Assembly (NCBI GenBank): GCA_002838185.1
Contig: CP017948.1
Coordinates: forward strand, 1,612,001-1,676,000
From: Tenericutes bacterium MO-XQ
Lineage (GTDB): Bacteria; Bacillota_I; Bacilli_A; Acholeplasmatales; Acholeplasmataceae
DNA: 64,000 bases
Reading direction: 5' to 3'
The notes below the pieces were generated by a model. That model ran no database searches. It was given only the letters and a program-made list of their open reading frames with translations, and was not told where the DNA came from. Every line of letters starts with the position of its first letter. Within the stretch, counting starts at the first letter, position 1. Made by a program: the position numbers and the translations under genes. Below, in pieces: positions 8,119-16,245 of the stretch.

Positions 8119-9684
8119 TTAGATTTTTATCTTTCTCTTTCTATATATATGAATAGAAGTTAAAATTACACCCGCTATAGGCAAGACACCTAATAAGTAT
8201 AACATATTAAAGTTTGATGTTTCAACAACATCTATAAGTACTCTAGTTTGATAGGTTTGATCATCTACTTGATAGTTCATATACACATAATAGGATCCTG
8301 ATTTACTTGCTCTTAGTTCATACTCATTATGGTCAATGGATATATTTGTTGCATGAATACCTTCATCCTCTAGAGTAGTTGATAACCATGTAATGATATC
8401 GTCTTCTGATTTGATCTCAGTTGGGGTTGTTGTGATGATATATGTTTCATTAACATTAAACTCAGGACCTCTATTATCTATGACGTGAACATAGATATCT
8501 TTTGTGGATGTATTGCCTGATGTGTCTGTTGCAGATATGGTAAGTAAATATATCCCTGGATTTTGATTTAACGCATACTCATCATGCGATATATGTATAC
8601 TACTTGTTTGAACAGCGACATCATCAGTAAATTGATAATATGATAATATATCTTGAGCTGATAGTGGTGTATCGCCAACATACAAGTATAATTGTGATGG
8701 TCCTTTGATATTTGGTCCGATGTTATCATAGAGTTCTACAGAAAATGTTTGTGACGTTTGGTTTGAACTTAAGTCAGAAACACTGACAGTAATCTCGTAT
8801 GTTCCCACGCTTGTAGCTCCCGTATATGTATCATGAATGATTGATAGATGCTGATAGTTTAATAAGTCCACATTATCGGTTACAGTAATCAATGTTCTTA
8901 ACGTGTTCACATCAACTTTATTTGACAGAGGCACTCTAATAGGTTCAGACACAGATAAAACAGGAGCAGTTAAATCTTCAACGAGAACTGATAATATATA
9001 TTGTTTTGTGATATTATTATGACTCGCTTCATAAATGAGCTCATATTGTCCAGGAAGTTTTTCACTTGAAGTATATGTGTCATGAGATATATCTTTGGAT
9101 ATTGATAATCCTTCAGGTGTTTGTGCAGAAACATAAGATGATATCGTTTCAGTCGTAAGTAAATGGTCATAGTCAACTTTTATTTGACCATAATACTTTA
9201 GTTCTTCATTGGGATTTATGTATGGTTCATAGCCAAAAAAATCTGCATAAACTCCCTCATATAAAATGATTTCATATGGTGCAACCAAATTAGCTGCATC
9301 CACATAAAGTCTTTCAAACAATAAGTAATCTGCATCAGGAGTAAATTCTATATACACCCTTTGATTAAGATCATCTTTAACATAAGTATAAGATATGGGA
9401 TTATAACTTGGTATATTCGTGATATCAGCTTCTAGACTTTCAATTTGATCATACCATGTCAAAACAGCATTTTTACTCATCACAAGTGTATAAGTAGATC
9501 CCCTTTTAATCTTAAATTCGCTATTACTGTAGTATAAATTATTGTCATTACCAAACTCAAAGAATGTCGTTAAATCTAGATAATTCCTTCCAATAGGCAA
9601 CGTCTCAACTCTTGCATAGCTTCTTCCTTGTACAATCATAAAACCTGTACATACTAATGTAATAAATATGAATATTTTTTTCAT
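8119..9684 (-). CDS. Membrane-anchored surface protein with repeated Ig-like domains
   Basis: The 521-residue protein has a Sec signal peptide (MKKIFIFITLVCTGFMIVQG) and a C-terminal membrane anchor (MLYLLGVLPIAGVILTSIHI) followed by basic RKRKIKI, so the body is extracellular. At least three DUF5011/HYR-like Ig modules follow from about residue 235, each opening with a D-x-x-x-P motif (VEDLTAPVLSV, LYDNIGPNI, VIDNRGPEF) and containing T-x-S-x-x-D or V-x-V-S-D-L elements. The first 230 residues are not recognised. GGAGG precedes the ATG. It may be an adhesin or scaffold; no enzymatic motif is visible. Confidence 0.75.
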   Translation of the reverse strand: MKKIFIFITLVCTGFMIVQGRSYARVETLPIGRNYLDLTTFFEFGNDNNLYYSNSEFKIKRGSTYTLVMSKNAVLTWYDQIESLEADITNIPSYNPISYTYVKDDLNQRVYIEFTPDADYLLFERLYVDAANLVAPYEIILYEGVYADFFGYEPYINPNEELKYYGQIKVDYDHLLTTETISSYVSAQTPEGLSISKDISHDTYTSSEKLPGQYELIYEASHNNITKQYILSVLVEDLTAPVLSVSEPIRVPLSNKVDVNTLRTLITVTDNVDLLNYQHLSIIHDTYTGATSVGTYEITVSVSDLSSNQTSQTFSVELYDNIGPNIKGPSQLYLYVGDTPLSAQDILSYYQFTDDVAVQTSSIHISHDEYALNQNPGIYLLTISATDTSGNTSTKDIYVHVIDNRGPEFNVNETYIITTTPTEIKSEDDIITWLSTTLEDEGIHATNISIDHNEYELRASKSGSYYVYMNYQVDDQTYQTRVLIDVVETSNFNMLYLLGVLPIAGVILTSIHIYRKRKIKI

Positions 9685-9735
9685 CTCTCATTCCTCCTAT
9701 TTCATGTTAGAGAAAACAGAGATTTTTTACTTTAA

Positions 9736-9765
9736 AAAGAAAAAAAGAAACGAAAAATCGTTTCT
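9736..9765 (-). terminator. Terminator after tRNA-Gln
   Basis: AGAAACGA and TCGTTTCT (9746-9753, 9758-9765) pair around four bases; the minus strand continues into a T-rich run. It ends the tRNA-His/tRNA-Gln transcript. Confidence 0.75.
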
Positions 9766-9777
9766 CTATCTTTTAAA

Positions 9778-9851
9778 TGGCAGGCCCAGCTGGATTTGAA
9801 CCAACGATGAGGGAGTCAAAGTCCCTTGCCTTACCCCTTGGCTATGGGCCT
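9778..9851 (-). tRNA. tRNA-Gln (anticodon UUG)
   Basis: Minus-strand cloverleaf with acceptor AGGCCCA paired to TGGGCCT, discriminator G and encoded CCA. The anticodon loop CTTTGAC holds TTG, and the T arm reads GGTTCAAATCC. Confidence 0.95.
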
Positions 9852-9863
9852 ACTATGCTATTA

Positions 9864-9940
9864 TGGGGCGGCCGAAGGGAATCGAACCCTCGAATGTCGG
9901 GACCACAACCCGATGCGTTAACCACTTCGCCACGGCCGCC
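9864..9940 (-). tRNA. tRNA-His (anticodon GUG)
   Basis: Minus-strand cloverleaf with the histidine-specific extra G at -1 facing C73, acceptor GCGGCCG paired to CGGCCGC and encoded CCA. The anticodon loop TTGTGGT carries GTG. It is the first tRNA of the two-tRNA transcript. Confidence 0.95.
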
Positions 9941-9959
9941 ATGTCATAGCGCAATTTCT

Positions 9960-9987
9960 ATTATACAATAAATTTCATATTTGTAAA
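9960..9987 (-). promoter_or_regulatory. Promoter of tRNA-His/tRNA-Gln
   Basis: Minus strand -35 TTTACA (9982-9987), 16-base spacer, -10 TATAAT (9960-9965), about 20 bases before tRNA-His. Confidence 0.75.
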
Positions 9988-10067
9988 GTGAAATAATGTA
10001 ATTTTTTTATTTTAGTTGTATATTTGTAAATTATCGTGTATCATACTTTACGAAAGGTGTGATATAC

Positions 10068-11039
10068 ATGATGAAATGGATAGGTAGATCCATCTATGTA
10101 CTGGCAATAGTATTTATTTCTGTTGTTGTATTTAGATTAGCATATACTGCGAAACTACAAGAATATTATGATGCTGAAGTTAGAGAAAATATGGATGATG
10201 ATGAAACATTATTAACAGGATTAATGACATCTCTTACCATAGATTATTATCAAGAAACTCCAAAAATTTATGAGTATATAAGTGATGAAGGAGATTATCA
10301 GTTTAATTTATCTGCATATGCAATTGGTATATCATATGGAGATGAAAAATATGATGGTTTGATGTTTGTCATTAATGATATTAAAATTGTAGAAGATGAT
10401 GAGCTTCTTGAAAACCCAATCATAAGAATGTCTGTAACTTTATCTCATCAAACATTACTTGTTAACGATGAGTATCAAAATAATGGCAGTATTATTTTTG
10501 ATCCAGTTTTACAGTTTAGTATTTATAATGTACCTGCATTATTCTTATTTGATGCGCCTAACTATACACTTATTCCTAATGATGATGAAAATGCTGAACC
10601 TGAATATGCTTTAATTGAAACACTAACATTAGAGTATTCTAACGGTGAAACAAATGATAATGGCAGTTATGTTTTTGATGAAGTTCCATTTTTTGTAGCA
10701 TCAAACGAAGAATATAGAGATGCAGTTCATGATGATCATAAAGATAGCAACTTCGCAATCGATCCTGAATCTTATCGATTAAGTGATGATTTTGGAGCAG
10801 ATGGACTTACAGAAGATGATATTGTTGCTTTTAATTTAGTTACTGAAAAAGATGACTTATCAGCTTATAACGGTGTTATGTGGAGAATTATGCTAGTTTA
10901 TGTTTTAGTTGTTGTGATTATCACTTACTTCTTGTTCTTCCATAAATATGTAAGACTCAAACTACAAAGAAAGCAAGAAAAAGAAGTTACGGTGTCAAAA
11001 CAAGCAATCTTTAAAGATGATGTAGAAGACGAAAAATAA
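10068..11039 (+). CDS. Two-TM membrane protein of unknown function
   Basis: I do not recognise this 323-residue protein. It has an N-terminal membrane segment (IYVLAIVFISVVVFRLAY), about 230 residues of acidic, tyrosine-rich extracytoplasmic sequence, and a second membrane segment near the C-terminus (IMLVYVLVVVIITYFLFF) followed by a basic, coiled tail (KYVRLKLQRKQEKE). The start is set at ATG 10068 because the ribosome site GAAAGG (10052-10057) is ten bases upstream; a GTG at 10059 would abut it. It stands alone between tRNA genes and ends in its own terminator, which overlaps the stop codon. Confidence 0.7.
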   Translation: MMKWIGRSIYVLAIVFISVVVFRLAYTAKLQEYYDAEVRENMDDDETLLTGLMTSLTIDYYQETPKIYEYISDEGDYQFNLSAYAIGISYGDEKYDGLMFVINDIKIVEDDELLENPIIRMSVTLSHQTLLVNDEYQNNGSIIFDPVLQFSIYNVPALFLFDAPNYTLIPNDDENAEPEYALIETLTLEYSNGETNDNGSYVFDEVPFFVASNEEYRDAVHDDHKDSNFAIDPESYRLSDDFGADGLTEDDIVAFNLVTEKDDLSAYNGVMWRIMLVYVLVVVIITYFLFFHKYVRLKLQRKQEKEVTVSKQAIFKDDVEDEK

Positions 11040-11058
11040 TTTTTCGTCTTTTTTCTTT
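11026..11058 (+). terminator. Terminator overlapping the stop codon of the two-TM protein gene
   Basis: Arms AAGACGAAAAAT (11026-11037) and ATTTTTCGTCTT (11039-11050) pair perfectly and are followed by more T. The TAA stop lies within the hairpin. Confidence 0.8.
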
Positions 11059-11066
11059 TTTAATAA

Positions 11067-11096
11067 TTGCATTTTAATCTTTATTTATGCTATACT
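11067..11096 (+). promoter_or_regulatory. Promoter of tRNA-Trp
   Basis: -35 TTGCAT (11067-11072), 18-base spacer and -10 TATACT (11091-11096), fourteen bases before the tRNA. Confidence 0.6.
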
Positions 11097-11109
11097 TATA
11101 CATGCTGTT

Positions 11110-11184
11110 AGGGATATGGTGTCAATGGTAGCACAGCGGTCTCCAAAACCGTTAGTACGGGTTCGAATCCTGTTATCCCTGCCA
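11110..11184 (+). tRNA. tRNA-Trp (anticodon CCA)
   Basis: Acceptor AGGGATA pairs with TATCCCT, then G73 and encoded CCA. The anticodon loop CTCCAAA carries CCA, which reads UGG only. This fits the standard code used by every gene in the window and argues against a UGA-Trp mycoplasma. Confidence 0.95.
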
Positions 11185-11253
11185 TTAGTAAGTTATAGCT
11201 TCTAAGTCTTTTGCTGACGATGAAGCTTTTATTTTTTATATAGGAGTGATTTT

Positions 11254-11805
11254 GTGAGTTCGTACGATAAGTATTATCAACAAAAAAATTATTTTGGAAA
11301 TCCTTATCCAGAGTTAATCGACTATTTTACATCTCTTGATAAATCTTTAAAAGTTATCGATTTAGGATGTGGTCAAGGAAGAGATACGCTTGCTTTAGGT
11401 CGATTAGGTTTTGATGTCACTGGTGTTGATATATCACAAGTAGGCATCAATCAACTAAACACCATTGTCAAAAAAGAAAAGCTACAAGTTACAGGAATAG
11501 TAGCTGATTATCATCAAATCAACAACCTAGAAACTTTTGACATCATTCTTATGGATTCCATGTTTCATTTTTATAAAAAGGACCTTGAAGATGAGACAAA
11601 AACCATAAACACAATACTTGATCAGTTAAAACCAGGAGCAAGATTTGTTACGATAGTGCAAAAAAATAAAAAACGTATTGATATATTAAAAAACATTTTT
11701 AAATCTTATCAAAAAGTTCATTTAATCGAGCATGAAGACAGCTTTATATATAGTGAGTTTGACAGTGAGTTTTATATGATATCAGTTATTAAACAAGATA
11801 AATAA
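11254..11805 (+). CDS. Class I SAM-dependent methyltransferase
   Basis: The 183-residue protein has the Rossmann methyltransferase signature: motif I VIDLGCGQGRDTLALG near residue 36, an acidic residue after strand 2 (VTGVDIS) and FDIILMDSMFHFYK near residue 88. It most resembles small TehB/Methyltransf_25-like proteins; the substrate cannot be assigned. Start is GTG at 11254, preceded by TAGGAGTG. The gene ends in a hairpin terminator that also marks the left flank of an inserted IS element. Confidence 0.85.
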   Translation: MSSYDKYYQQKNYFGNPYPELIDYFTSLDKSLKVIDLGCGQGRDTLALGRLGFDVTGVDISQVGINQLNTIVKKEKLQVTGIVADYHQINNLETFDIILMDSMFHFYKKDLEDETKTINTILDQLKPGARFVTIVQKNKKRIDILKNIFKSYQKVHLIEHEDSFIYSEFDSEFYMISVIKQDK

Positions 11806-11809
11806 GTAT

Positions 11810-11834
11810 AAAGAGTGGTAAGTACCACTCTTTT
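11810..11834 (+). terminator. Terminator hairpin, left copy of the IS target
   Basis: Arms AAGAGTGGTA and TACCACTCTT form a 10-bp stem ending in T. The same 25 bases recur exactly at 13541-13565 on the other side of the IS element. This copy terminates the methyltransferase gene. Confidence 0.85.
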
Positions 11835-11849
11835 CAGACTGTAGACAAA
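11835..11849 (+). repeat. IS left terminal inverted repeat
   Basis: CAGACTGTAGACAAA; matches the right end in 14 of 15 positions when that end is read inward. Confidence 0.85.
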
Positions 11850-11863
11850 AACAGTTTTTTAAG

Positions 11864-11895
11864 AAGAATATCTCATTTTGAGATGTTCTTTTTTT
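11864..11895 (+). terminator. Inward-facing terminator at the left end of the IS
   Basis: AAGAATATCTCA and TGAGATGTTCTT pair (one G-T) around TTT and are followed by five T. On the plus strand it would stop outside transcription entering the element antisense to the transposase gene. Confidence 0.7.
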
Positions 11896-11950
11896 GTTTG
11901 AGTATAAAAAAAAGAGTTTTTCACTCAATTCCAGTCAAATCGCAGATATA

Positions 11951-13297
11951 TTACCACATGATTGTGGCTAACTTTTTCAAATTGTACATACTTAAAATCA
12001 TGAAGCTTCGATCCTCATTTTTCCTAAGTCCTCTAAGAAACGTAAATCCCAGACAATGATTCATTTTTGAAATTCCAAACACCCTTTCAACTGATGTTTT
12101 TCTTTTCGGATATACCTCTTTGCCAATCTCAGATAGTCGAATCAGTTTAGCTTCTTCACTATCTGCTTCATAAAAATGTCTTAGTATCACTTTTGTTTTC
12201 TGATTTGTACACTGAGTCTTAAAAGGACAATTTAAACAATCTTTCGTTTTTGTTTTATATGCTTTATAGCCTTGTTTGTTGGTACCTCTATAAGTTAAGA
12301 CTTTTTCATTTGGACAAACATAATAATCATGAAGTTCAATATATTTGAATCTATGTTTTGTAAAATATAATATATTGGATGATCCACCAGCACCTTTTCT
12401 TCCTTTAGGTCTTTTATAGGGAATCACAGGCTTAACACCTCGTTTAAATAATTCATGAAGTAATACTGGATGATCATACCCTGAATCCATAACTGCCATG
12501 TCAACTTCTTCATGAGCTTCTATATAATTAATGACTGTTTCCAGTCCAGTTTGACTATCGTGTAAGTTACCTGGAAATACTTGAGATGCTAATACCCATC
12601 CGTTTTCATCACTAATCACTTGGTTACTATAGGCTAACTGTCTTTCTTTCTCACCTTTATGAAACATGCCACAGTCCGGATCAGTAAGGCTCTTTGTTAC
12701 TTTTTTAGCTTCGTTGAAATCTATTTCTTTTTTGCCTTCTTCAACTCTAACTTCATTGATTTCTGTTTGTAGAGATTCTACATACCGGTTCGTTGAATCA
12801 TTGATGATAATGTCATTGACTTGTCTTTTATTTGCATATGCCTTAATATGTGTTGCATCGACAAATATATTATCCATTTTGACAAGCTTTAATTTCATGG
12901 CTTGATATAAAATCGTATTAAAGATCTCTTCAAAAACAGAAGTGCCTTCAAAACGACGTACATAGTTTTTCCCAAAGGTTGAAAAGTGTGGAACGACATC
13001 ATTAAAATCGTATCCTAAAAACCATCGATATGCAGCATTAACTTCGATTTCTTCAATTGTTCTTCTCATGGATCTAATGTTAAATAAATACTGAATAAAG
13101 ACAATCTTAAATAAAATGACTGGGTCTATAGATGGTCTTCCCATATCATCTGCGTATAAATTTTCTACAATATCATAAATAAAACTGAAATCAATCGCTT
13201 TATCTATTTTTCTAACTAGATGATTGTTTGGAACGAGTTTATCCATGTCCATGATGAAGATGTTTTCGCGATTGTTTATTTGATGTTTTGTTAACAT
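11951..13297 (-). CDS. IS1182 family DDE transposase
   Basis: The 448-residue protein catalyses cut-and-paste or replicative movement of the surrounding element. The N-terminal 90 residues match the transposase InsH-like N domain (DMDKLVPNNHLVRKIDKAI, MGRPSIDPVILFKI). The DDE triad appears intact as Asp147 (NIFVDATHIKAY), Asp271 (AVMDSGYD) and Glu404 (KTSVERVFG). A Cys cluster (C328, C354, C357, C363) precedes the last catalytic residue, as is common in this family. AAAGGTTGGTG provides the ribosome site. No frameshift or stop is seen, so the gene should be functional. Confidence 0.95.
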   Translation of the reverse strand: MLTKHQINNRENIFIMDMDKLVPNNHLVRKIDKAIDFSFIYDIVENLYADDMGRPSIDPVILFKIVFIQYLFNIRSMRRTIEEIEVNAAYRWFLGYDFNDVVPHFSTFGKNYVRRFEGTSVFEEIFNTILYQAMKLKLVKMDNIFVDATHIKAYANKRQVNDIIINDSTNRYVESLQTEINEVRVEEGKKEIDFNEAKKVTKSLTDPDCGMFHKGEKERQLAYSNQVISDENGWVLASQVFPGNLHDSQTGLETVINYIEAHEEVDMAVMDSGYDHPVLLHELFKRGVKPVIPYKRPKGRKGAGGSSNILYFTKHRFKYIELHDYYVCPNEKVLTYRGTNKQGYKAYKTKTKDCLNCPFKTQCTNQKTKVILRHFYEADSEEAKLIRLSEIGKEVYPKRKTSVERVFGISKMNHCLGFTFLRGLRKNEDRSFMILSMYNLKKLATIMW

Positions 13298-13330
13298 GAA
13301 ATCACCAACCTTTGTTATTATTTTACCATG

Positions 13331-13356
13331 TTACCTATATATTTATATATAGGTAA
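13331..13356. repeat. Inverted repeat in the transposase leader
   Basis: TTACCTATATA (13331-13341) and TATATAGGTAA (13346-13356) are perfect inverted arms with a 4-base loop, 34 bases before the transposase start. It could be a transposase or host-repressor site, or a translation-limiting hairpin. Confidence 0.5.
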
Positions 13357-13371
13357 AAGTAACTTTTGTAT

Positions 13372-13468
13372 AAAAAAAAGAAGATCAGAAGCGGACGTGG
13401 GTCTATTAAGTAGTTCTATCTACACCGATTTTTAGTAGTCTATGCTACAAGTGACCAAACTGATCTTC
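13372..13468 (-). promoter_or_regulatory. Structured leader ending in a U-tract, upstream of the transposase gene
   Basis: On the minus strand GAAGATCAG (read from 13468) pairs with CTGATCTTC (ending 13380) and encloses about 70 bases, with an inner hairpin GTAG-CATAGA-CTAC. Eight U follow at 13372-13379. It has the layout of a large terminator or attenuator facing the transposase gene. Confidence 0.5.
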
Positions 13469-13493
13469 ATATTCATATTTTATAATAATTTTT

Positions 13494-13522
13494 AAAAAAA
13501 TACCATATCCTCAGATACGGTA
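13494..13522 (-). terminator. Inward-facing terminator at the right end of the IS
   Basis: On the minus strand TACCGTATC, loop TGAG and GATATGGTA pair with one mismatch and are followed by seven T. It would block outside transcription from reaching the transposase. Confidence 0.65.
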
Positions 13523-13523
13523 C

Positions 13524-13538
13524 TTTGTCTACAGCCTG
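13524..13538 (-). repeat. IS right terminal inverted repeat
   Basis: Reads CAGGCTGTAGACAAA on the minus strand, one base different from the left end. Confidence 0.85.
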
Positions 13539-13540
13539 AA

Positions 13541-13565
13541 AAAGAGTGGTAAGTACCACTCTTTT
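13541..13565. terminator. Terminator hairpin, right copy of the IS target
   Basis: An exact 25-base copy of 11810-11834 followed by further T. On the minus strand it terminates the thiol-redox gene that ends at 13567. Confidence 0.8.
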
Positions 13566-13566
13566 T

Positions 13567-13827
13567 TTATTTGCCTGTATGTTTTTTTAGAAAAGCTTTG
13601 ATAAGTTCTGGTTTCATATCTATTAATATATCATCATCTTTAATCAGTACTGGCAATGCCAATACCATATATTTCTTAACCAGTTCCACAAAAAAATCAA
13701 AATCTTCTTCTTTGTCAACAATCGTGATATCATTTTTATATTTATCATTTAACACTGTTTTTAAGTAAAACTTTAATTTATTGCAGTTTGGACAATTAGG
13801 TTTTGTTAACATGTATAGTTTTGACAT
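13567..13827 (-). CDS. Glutaredoxin/thioredoxin-fold thiol protein
   Basis: The 86-residue protein has a redox CPNC motif near residue 12 (LTKPNCPNCNKLKFYL), a cis-Pro segment (LALPVLIKDDDI) and the short alpha/beta layout of glutaredoxin-like proteins. It probably exchanges disulfides in the cytoplasm; the partner is unknown. AAAGGAG precedes the ATG. It lies 60 bases after phoR on the same strand and may be transcribed by readthrough. Its terminator is one of the two hairpin copies flanking the IS. Confidence 0.8.
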   Translation of the reverse strand: MSKLYMLTKPNCPNCNKLKFYLKTVLNDKYKNDITIVDKEEDFDFFVELVKKYMVLALPVLIKDDDILIDMKPELIKAFLKKHTGK

Positions 13828-13877
13828 ATAAAGCTCCTTTATATTTGATCAATGATAGTTTAACAAAAATATGTCCT

Positions 13878-13908
13878 AAAGTTTCTATTAACGCTTAAAA
13901 GAAACTTT
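13878..13908 (-). other. Stem-loop at the 3' end of phoR
   Basis: AAAGTTTCT and AGAAACTTT form a 9-bp stem over the phoR stop codon with only a weak T tract after it. It may be a partial terminator or mRNA-stabilising hairpin ahead of the thiol-redox gene. Confidence 0.4.
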
Positions 13909-15573
13909 GATCGTTGTGCCTTCAGAAAGACTAGATTTTAAATCCACTTTGCCGTGGTACTTAATTACAATATGCTTAACAATCGCTAGACCTAATCCTG
14001 TACCACCGTCAAGTCTTCCTTTATCGACACGATAAAATCTTTCAAATACTCGACTTTGATGTTCTTTTGGTATACCTTTACCTTGGTCTTTAACGACAAA
14101 TATAACTTGATCTTTTTGTGTTTTTAGTTCAATGGATATGGTTTTATTTTCATCGCTATATTTATACGCATTTTCAATTAAATTTTTGAATAACTTAGAA
14201 AAATCCAATGGATCTCCATAATAACTTATGTGTTCTTTTTTTACCATTTCAAGAGTCATTTTTTTATCTTTTAACGGTTGACTTAGTGTATCTATCACTC
14301 CATCTAATATCTGATCTAAATAAATATCTTGATAACTTTCTTCTTTAATATTTTCTAGACGAGATAGCATGAGCATATCCTCAACAAGTGCAGACATAAA
14401 CTCTGTTTGATTGATGATTTTTTTCGAGCTTTCTTTAATCTCGTTTTCTTTAATCATGTCATATAAAATAAGCTCAGCGTACCCTTTGATTGCGGTTAAT
14501 GGTGATTTTAATTCATGAGATGCATGAGAAAAGAAATCTCGTTTCATTTGACCAATTTGACGTTCTTCTGTTACATCTTTTAATACCATTAAAATACTTG
14601 CTAAACCCTCATCTTCTTCTTTTTTATGAAGTGGATAAATATAACAATCATAGATTCTATCTAAACTACGATAATCTTTTTGAAATGGTTGGTTATTTTC
14701 GAAAACATGATCTAATGCTTTATTAAGCTCTATATCTCTTATAAATTTATAACCTTCTTGGTTGATGTACTCATCTTTTAAGTCAAATAGTAATTTCGCA
14801 TCTTGATTAAAAAACATTAACTTTTTATGTTTATCGAAAAGAAGAATGGACTGTTTGATTTCATTTAAAATATATCTTAATTGTTCCTGATAACTATTAA
14901 TTCTATTTAAGTATTTAGAAGTATCATAGTTGATTTGATTCATTTCATGTAACATGACATTAATTTCATCATATGGACTATTTAAAGTCATCATCTGATA
15001 TTTACCTTGATTCAGTTTGATGACACCTTCTTTAACTTTATCCCACGGTTTAATCAAGTTTTGATTTACTTTTTTTAAAACAAAATAATAGATGATTAAG
15101 ATAGATAATCCACTGATTACAAGTGTCCACAACACTTGTCTATATGTTGTAATTTGAGTTTCTAAAGGTATTGAAACTCTAATATACGTTCCATCATTAA
15201 GCTGTCTTGCAATATATAATAAATCAACACCTATGGTATCAGATTGTCTTGAATAAACTTGATCTAAATCTAAGATTTCTGGTCTTTGACTTTTATCTTG
15301 TCCAACTTCATTATCATGTGTATCTGCAATCACATATCCATTTTCATCAAGTATAGTGATTCTTCTTTGGCTTTGATCAAATGAACTCACAAATGCTTGA
15401 TCAGTATCATTAAAGTTTTCATAATTAGCAACAACTTCATCTAACAAAAAAGACATCATAGATGTTTGATGTCTCTTTTCAAATTGATATAAAGCGAAAA
15501 AGACAATCACAAAAAACAACATAAAAGCACTAAGTAAGAGCAAGATGTTATTTCTAATGACAACTTTTTTCAT
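13888..15573 (-). CDS. phoR: Phosphate sensor histidine kinase PhoR
   Basis: The 561-residue kinase has two membrane segments (about 9-30 and 146-166) enclosing a 115-residue extracellular sensor, then a HAMP-like linker, a PAS domain (about 235-335), the HisKA box with His353 in ASHELKSPL, and an ATPase domain with N box LIENAYKYSD (465-474), G1 DQGKGIP and G2 GGTGLGLAIV. It would autophosphorylate and pass the phosphate to the PhoP encoded just upstream, with which it shares an ATGA overlap. Position at the end of the pst operon identifies the signal as phosphate supply. Confidence 0.93.
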   Translation of the reverse strand: MKKVVIRNNILLLLSAFMLFFVIVFFALYQFEKRHQTSMMSFLLDEVVANYENFNDTDQAFVSSFDQSQRRITILDENGYVIADTHDNEVGQDKSQRPEILDLDQVYSRQSDTIGVDLLYIARQLNDGTYIRVSIPLETQITTYRQVLWTLVISGLSILIIYYFVLKKVNQNLIKPWDKVKEGVIKLNQGKYQMMTLNSPYDEINVMLHEMNQINYDTSKYLNRINSYQEQLRYILNEIKQSILLFDKHKKLMFFNQDAKLLFDLKDEYINQEGYKFIRDIELNKALDHVFENNQPFQKDYRSLDRIYDCYIYPLHKKEEDEGLASILMVLKDVTEERQIGQMKRDFFSHASHELKSPLTAIKGYAELILYDMIKENEIKESSKKIINQTEFMSALVEDMLMLSRLENIKEESYQDIYLDQILDGVIDTLSQPLKDKKMTLEMVKKEHISYYGDPLDFSKLFKNLIENAYKYSDENKTISIELKTQKDQVIFVVKDQGKGIPKEHQSRVFERFYRVDKGRLDGGTGLGLAIVKHIVIKYHGKVDLKSSLSEGTTIKVSFKR

Positions 15574-16232
15574 TCGATAAAATACCCCACGCTACGAACA
15601 GTTGTGATTTTAGCTTGTGCACCATTCGCTTTTAATTTTTGTCTAAGTGATTTGATATGCATATCTAAAGTTCTTGTTTCACCAATGAAGTCTGTTTCCC
15701 AAACAAACTTAAATATAGTTTCTTTTGAAACCACTTCATTTTGATTTTTTAGTAATAATTTTAAGATATCATATTCTTTGTTAGTCAAATACACATCTTT
15801 TTCACCAATCATAAAGATATGTTTTTTATCGTCTATTTTTATATTGTTTAAGGTAAATAGATAATCTCCTTGAAGATTTCTTAATCTTGCTTGAATGCGT
15901 GATGTTAACTCTAATACACCAAAAGGTTTGGTCATATAATCATCTGCGCCTAAATCAAGTGCAATCACTTTATCCATCTCATTTTGTAAAGCAGATATCA
16001 TCATTACTGGTAGCTTATCATCTATTTTTCTAATCAACTTTAGTAAATCTAGTCCAGATGTATCTGGTAGCATCACGTCAAGTAAAACCATATCTGGTTT
16101 TTGTTTTCTAAAGTTCTCCATAAATGCTTCTCCAGTTGAAAACCCTTTGCCATTAAACCCTGCATTTTCGATAGTTTTTTCAATTACATATTGAATGGCT
16201 TGATCGTCTTCCACAAAATAAATCATTGGCAT
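15570..16232 (-). CDS. phoP: Phosphate response regulator PhoP (OmpR family)
   Basis: The 220-residue regulator has a receiver domain (acidic pocket ED9-D10, phosphoacceptor Asp52 in LLDVMLPD, Lys102 in MTKPF) and a C-terminal winged-helix DNA-binding domain ending TTVRSVGYFIE. OmpR-family regulators of this kind bind direct repeats; matching TTTACA-like repeats lie before pstS. AGGAGG precedes the ATG. It lies between phoU and phoR in the pst operon. Confidence 0.93.
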   Translation of the reverse strand: MPMIYFVEDDQAIQYVIEKTIENAGFNGKGFSTGEAFMENFRKQKPDMVLLDVMLPDTSGLDLLKLIRKIDDKLPVMMISALQNEMDKVIALDLGADDYMTKPFGVLELTSRIQARLRNLQGDYLFTLNNIKIDDKKHIFMIGEKDVYLTNKEYDILKLLLKNQNEVVSKETIFKFVWETDFIGETRTLDMHIKSLRQKLKANGAQAKITTVRSVGYFIE

Positions 16233-16245
16233 ATATGCCCCTCCT

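Larger units (their letters stand above)
11835..13538. mobile_element. Complete IS1182-type insertion sequence, 1704 bp
   Basis: The element is bounded by 15-base terminal inverted repeats, CAGACTGTAGACAAA on the left and CAGGCTGTAGACAAA (read from the right), differing at one base. It holds one intact transposase gene on the minus strand, inward-facing terminators at both ends and a structured leader. Direct copies of a 25-base terminator hairpin lie outside both ends. The open frame and near-identical ends suggest a recent, possibly active insertion. Confidence 0.88.

Noticed and set aside
9777..9971. 64-codon plus-strand open frame
   Set aside because: It lies entirely over the antisense of tRNA-Gln and tRNA-His and has no ribosome site.
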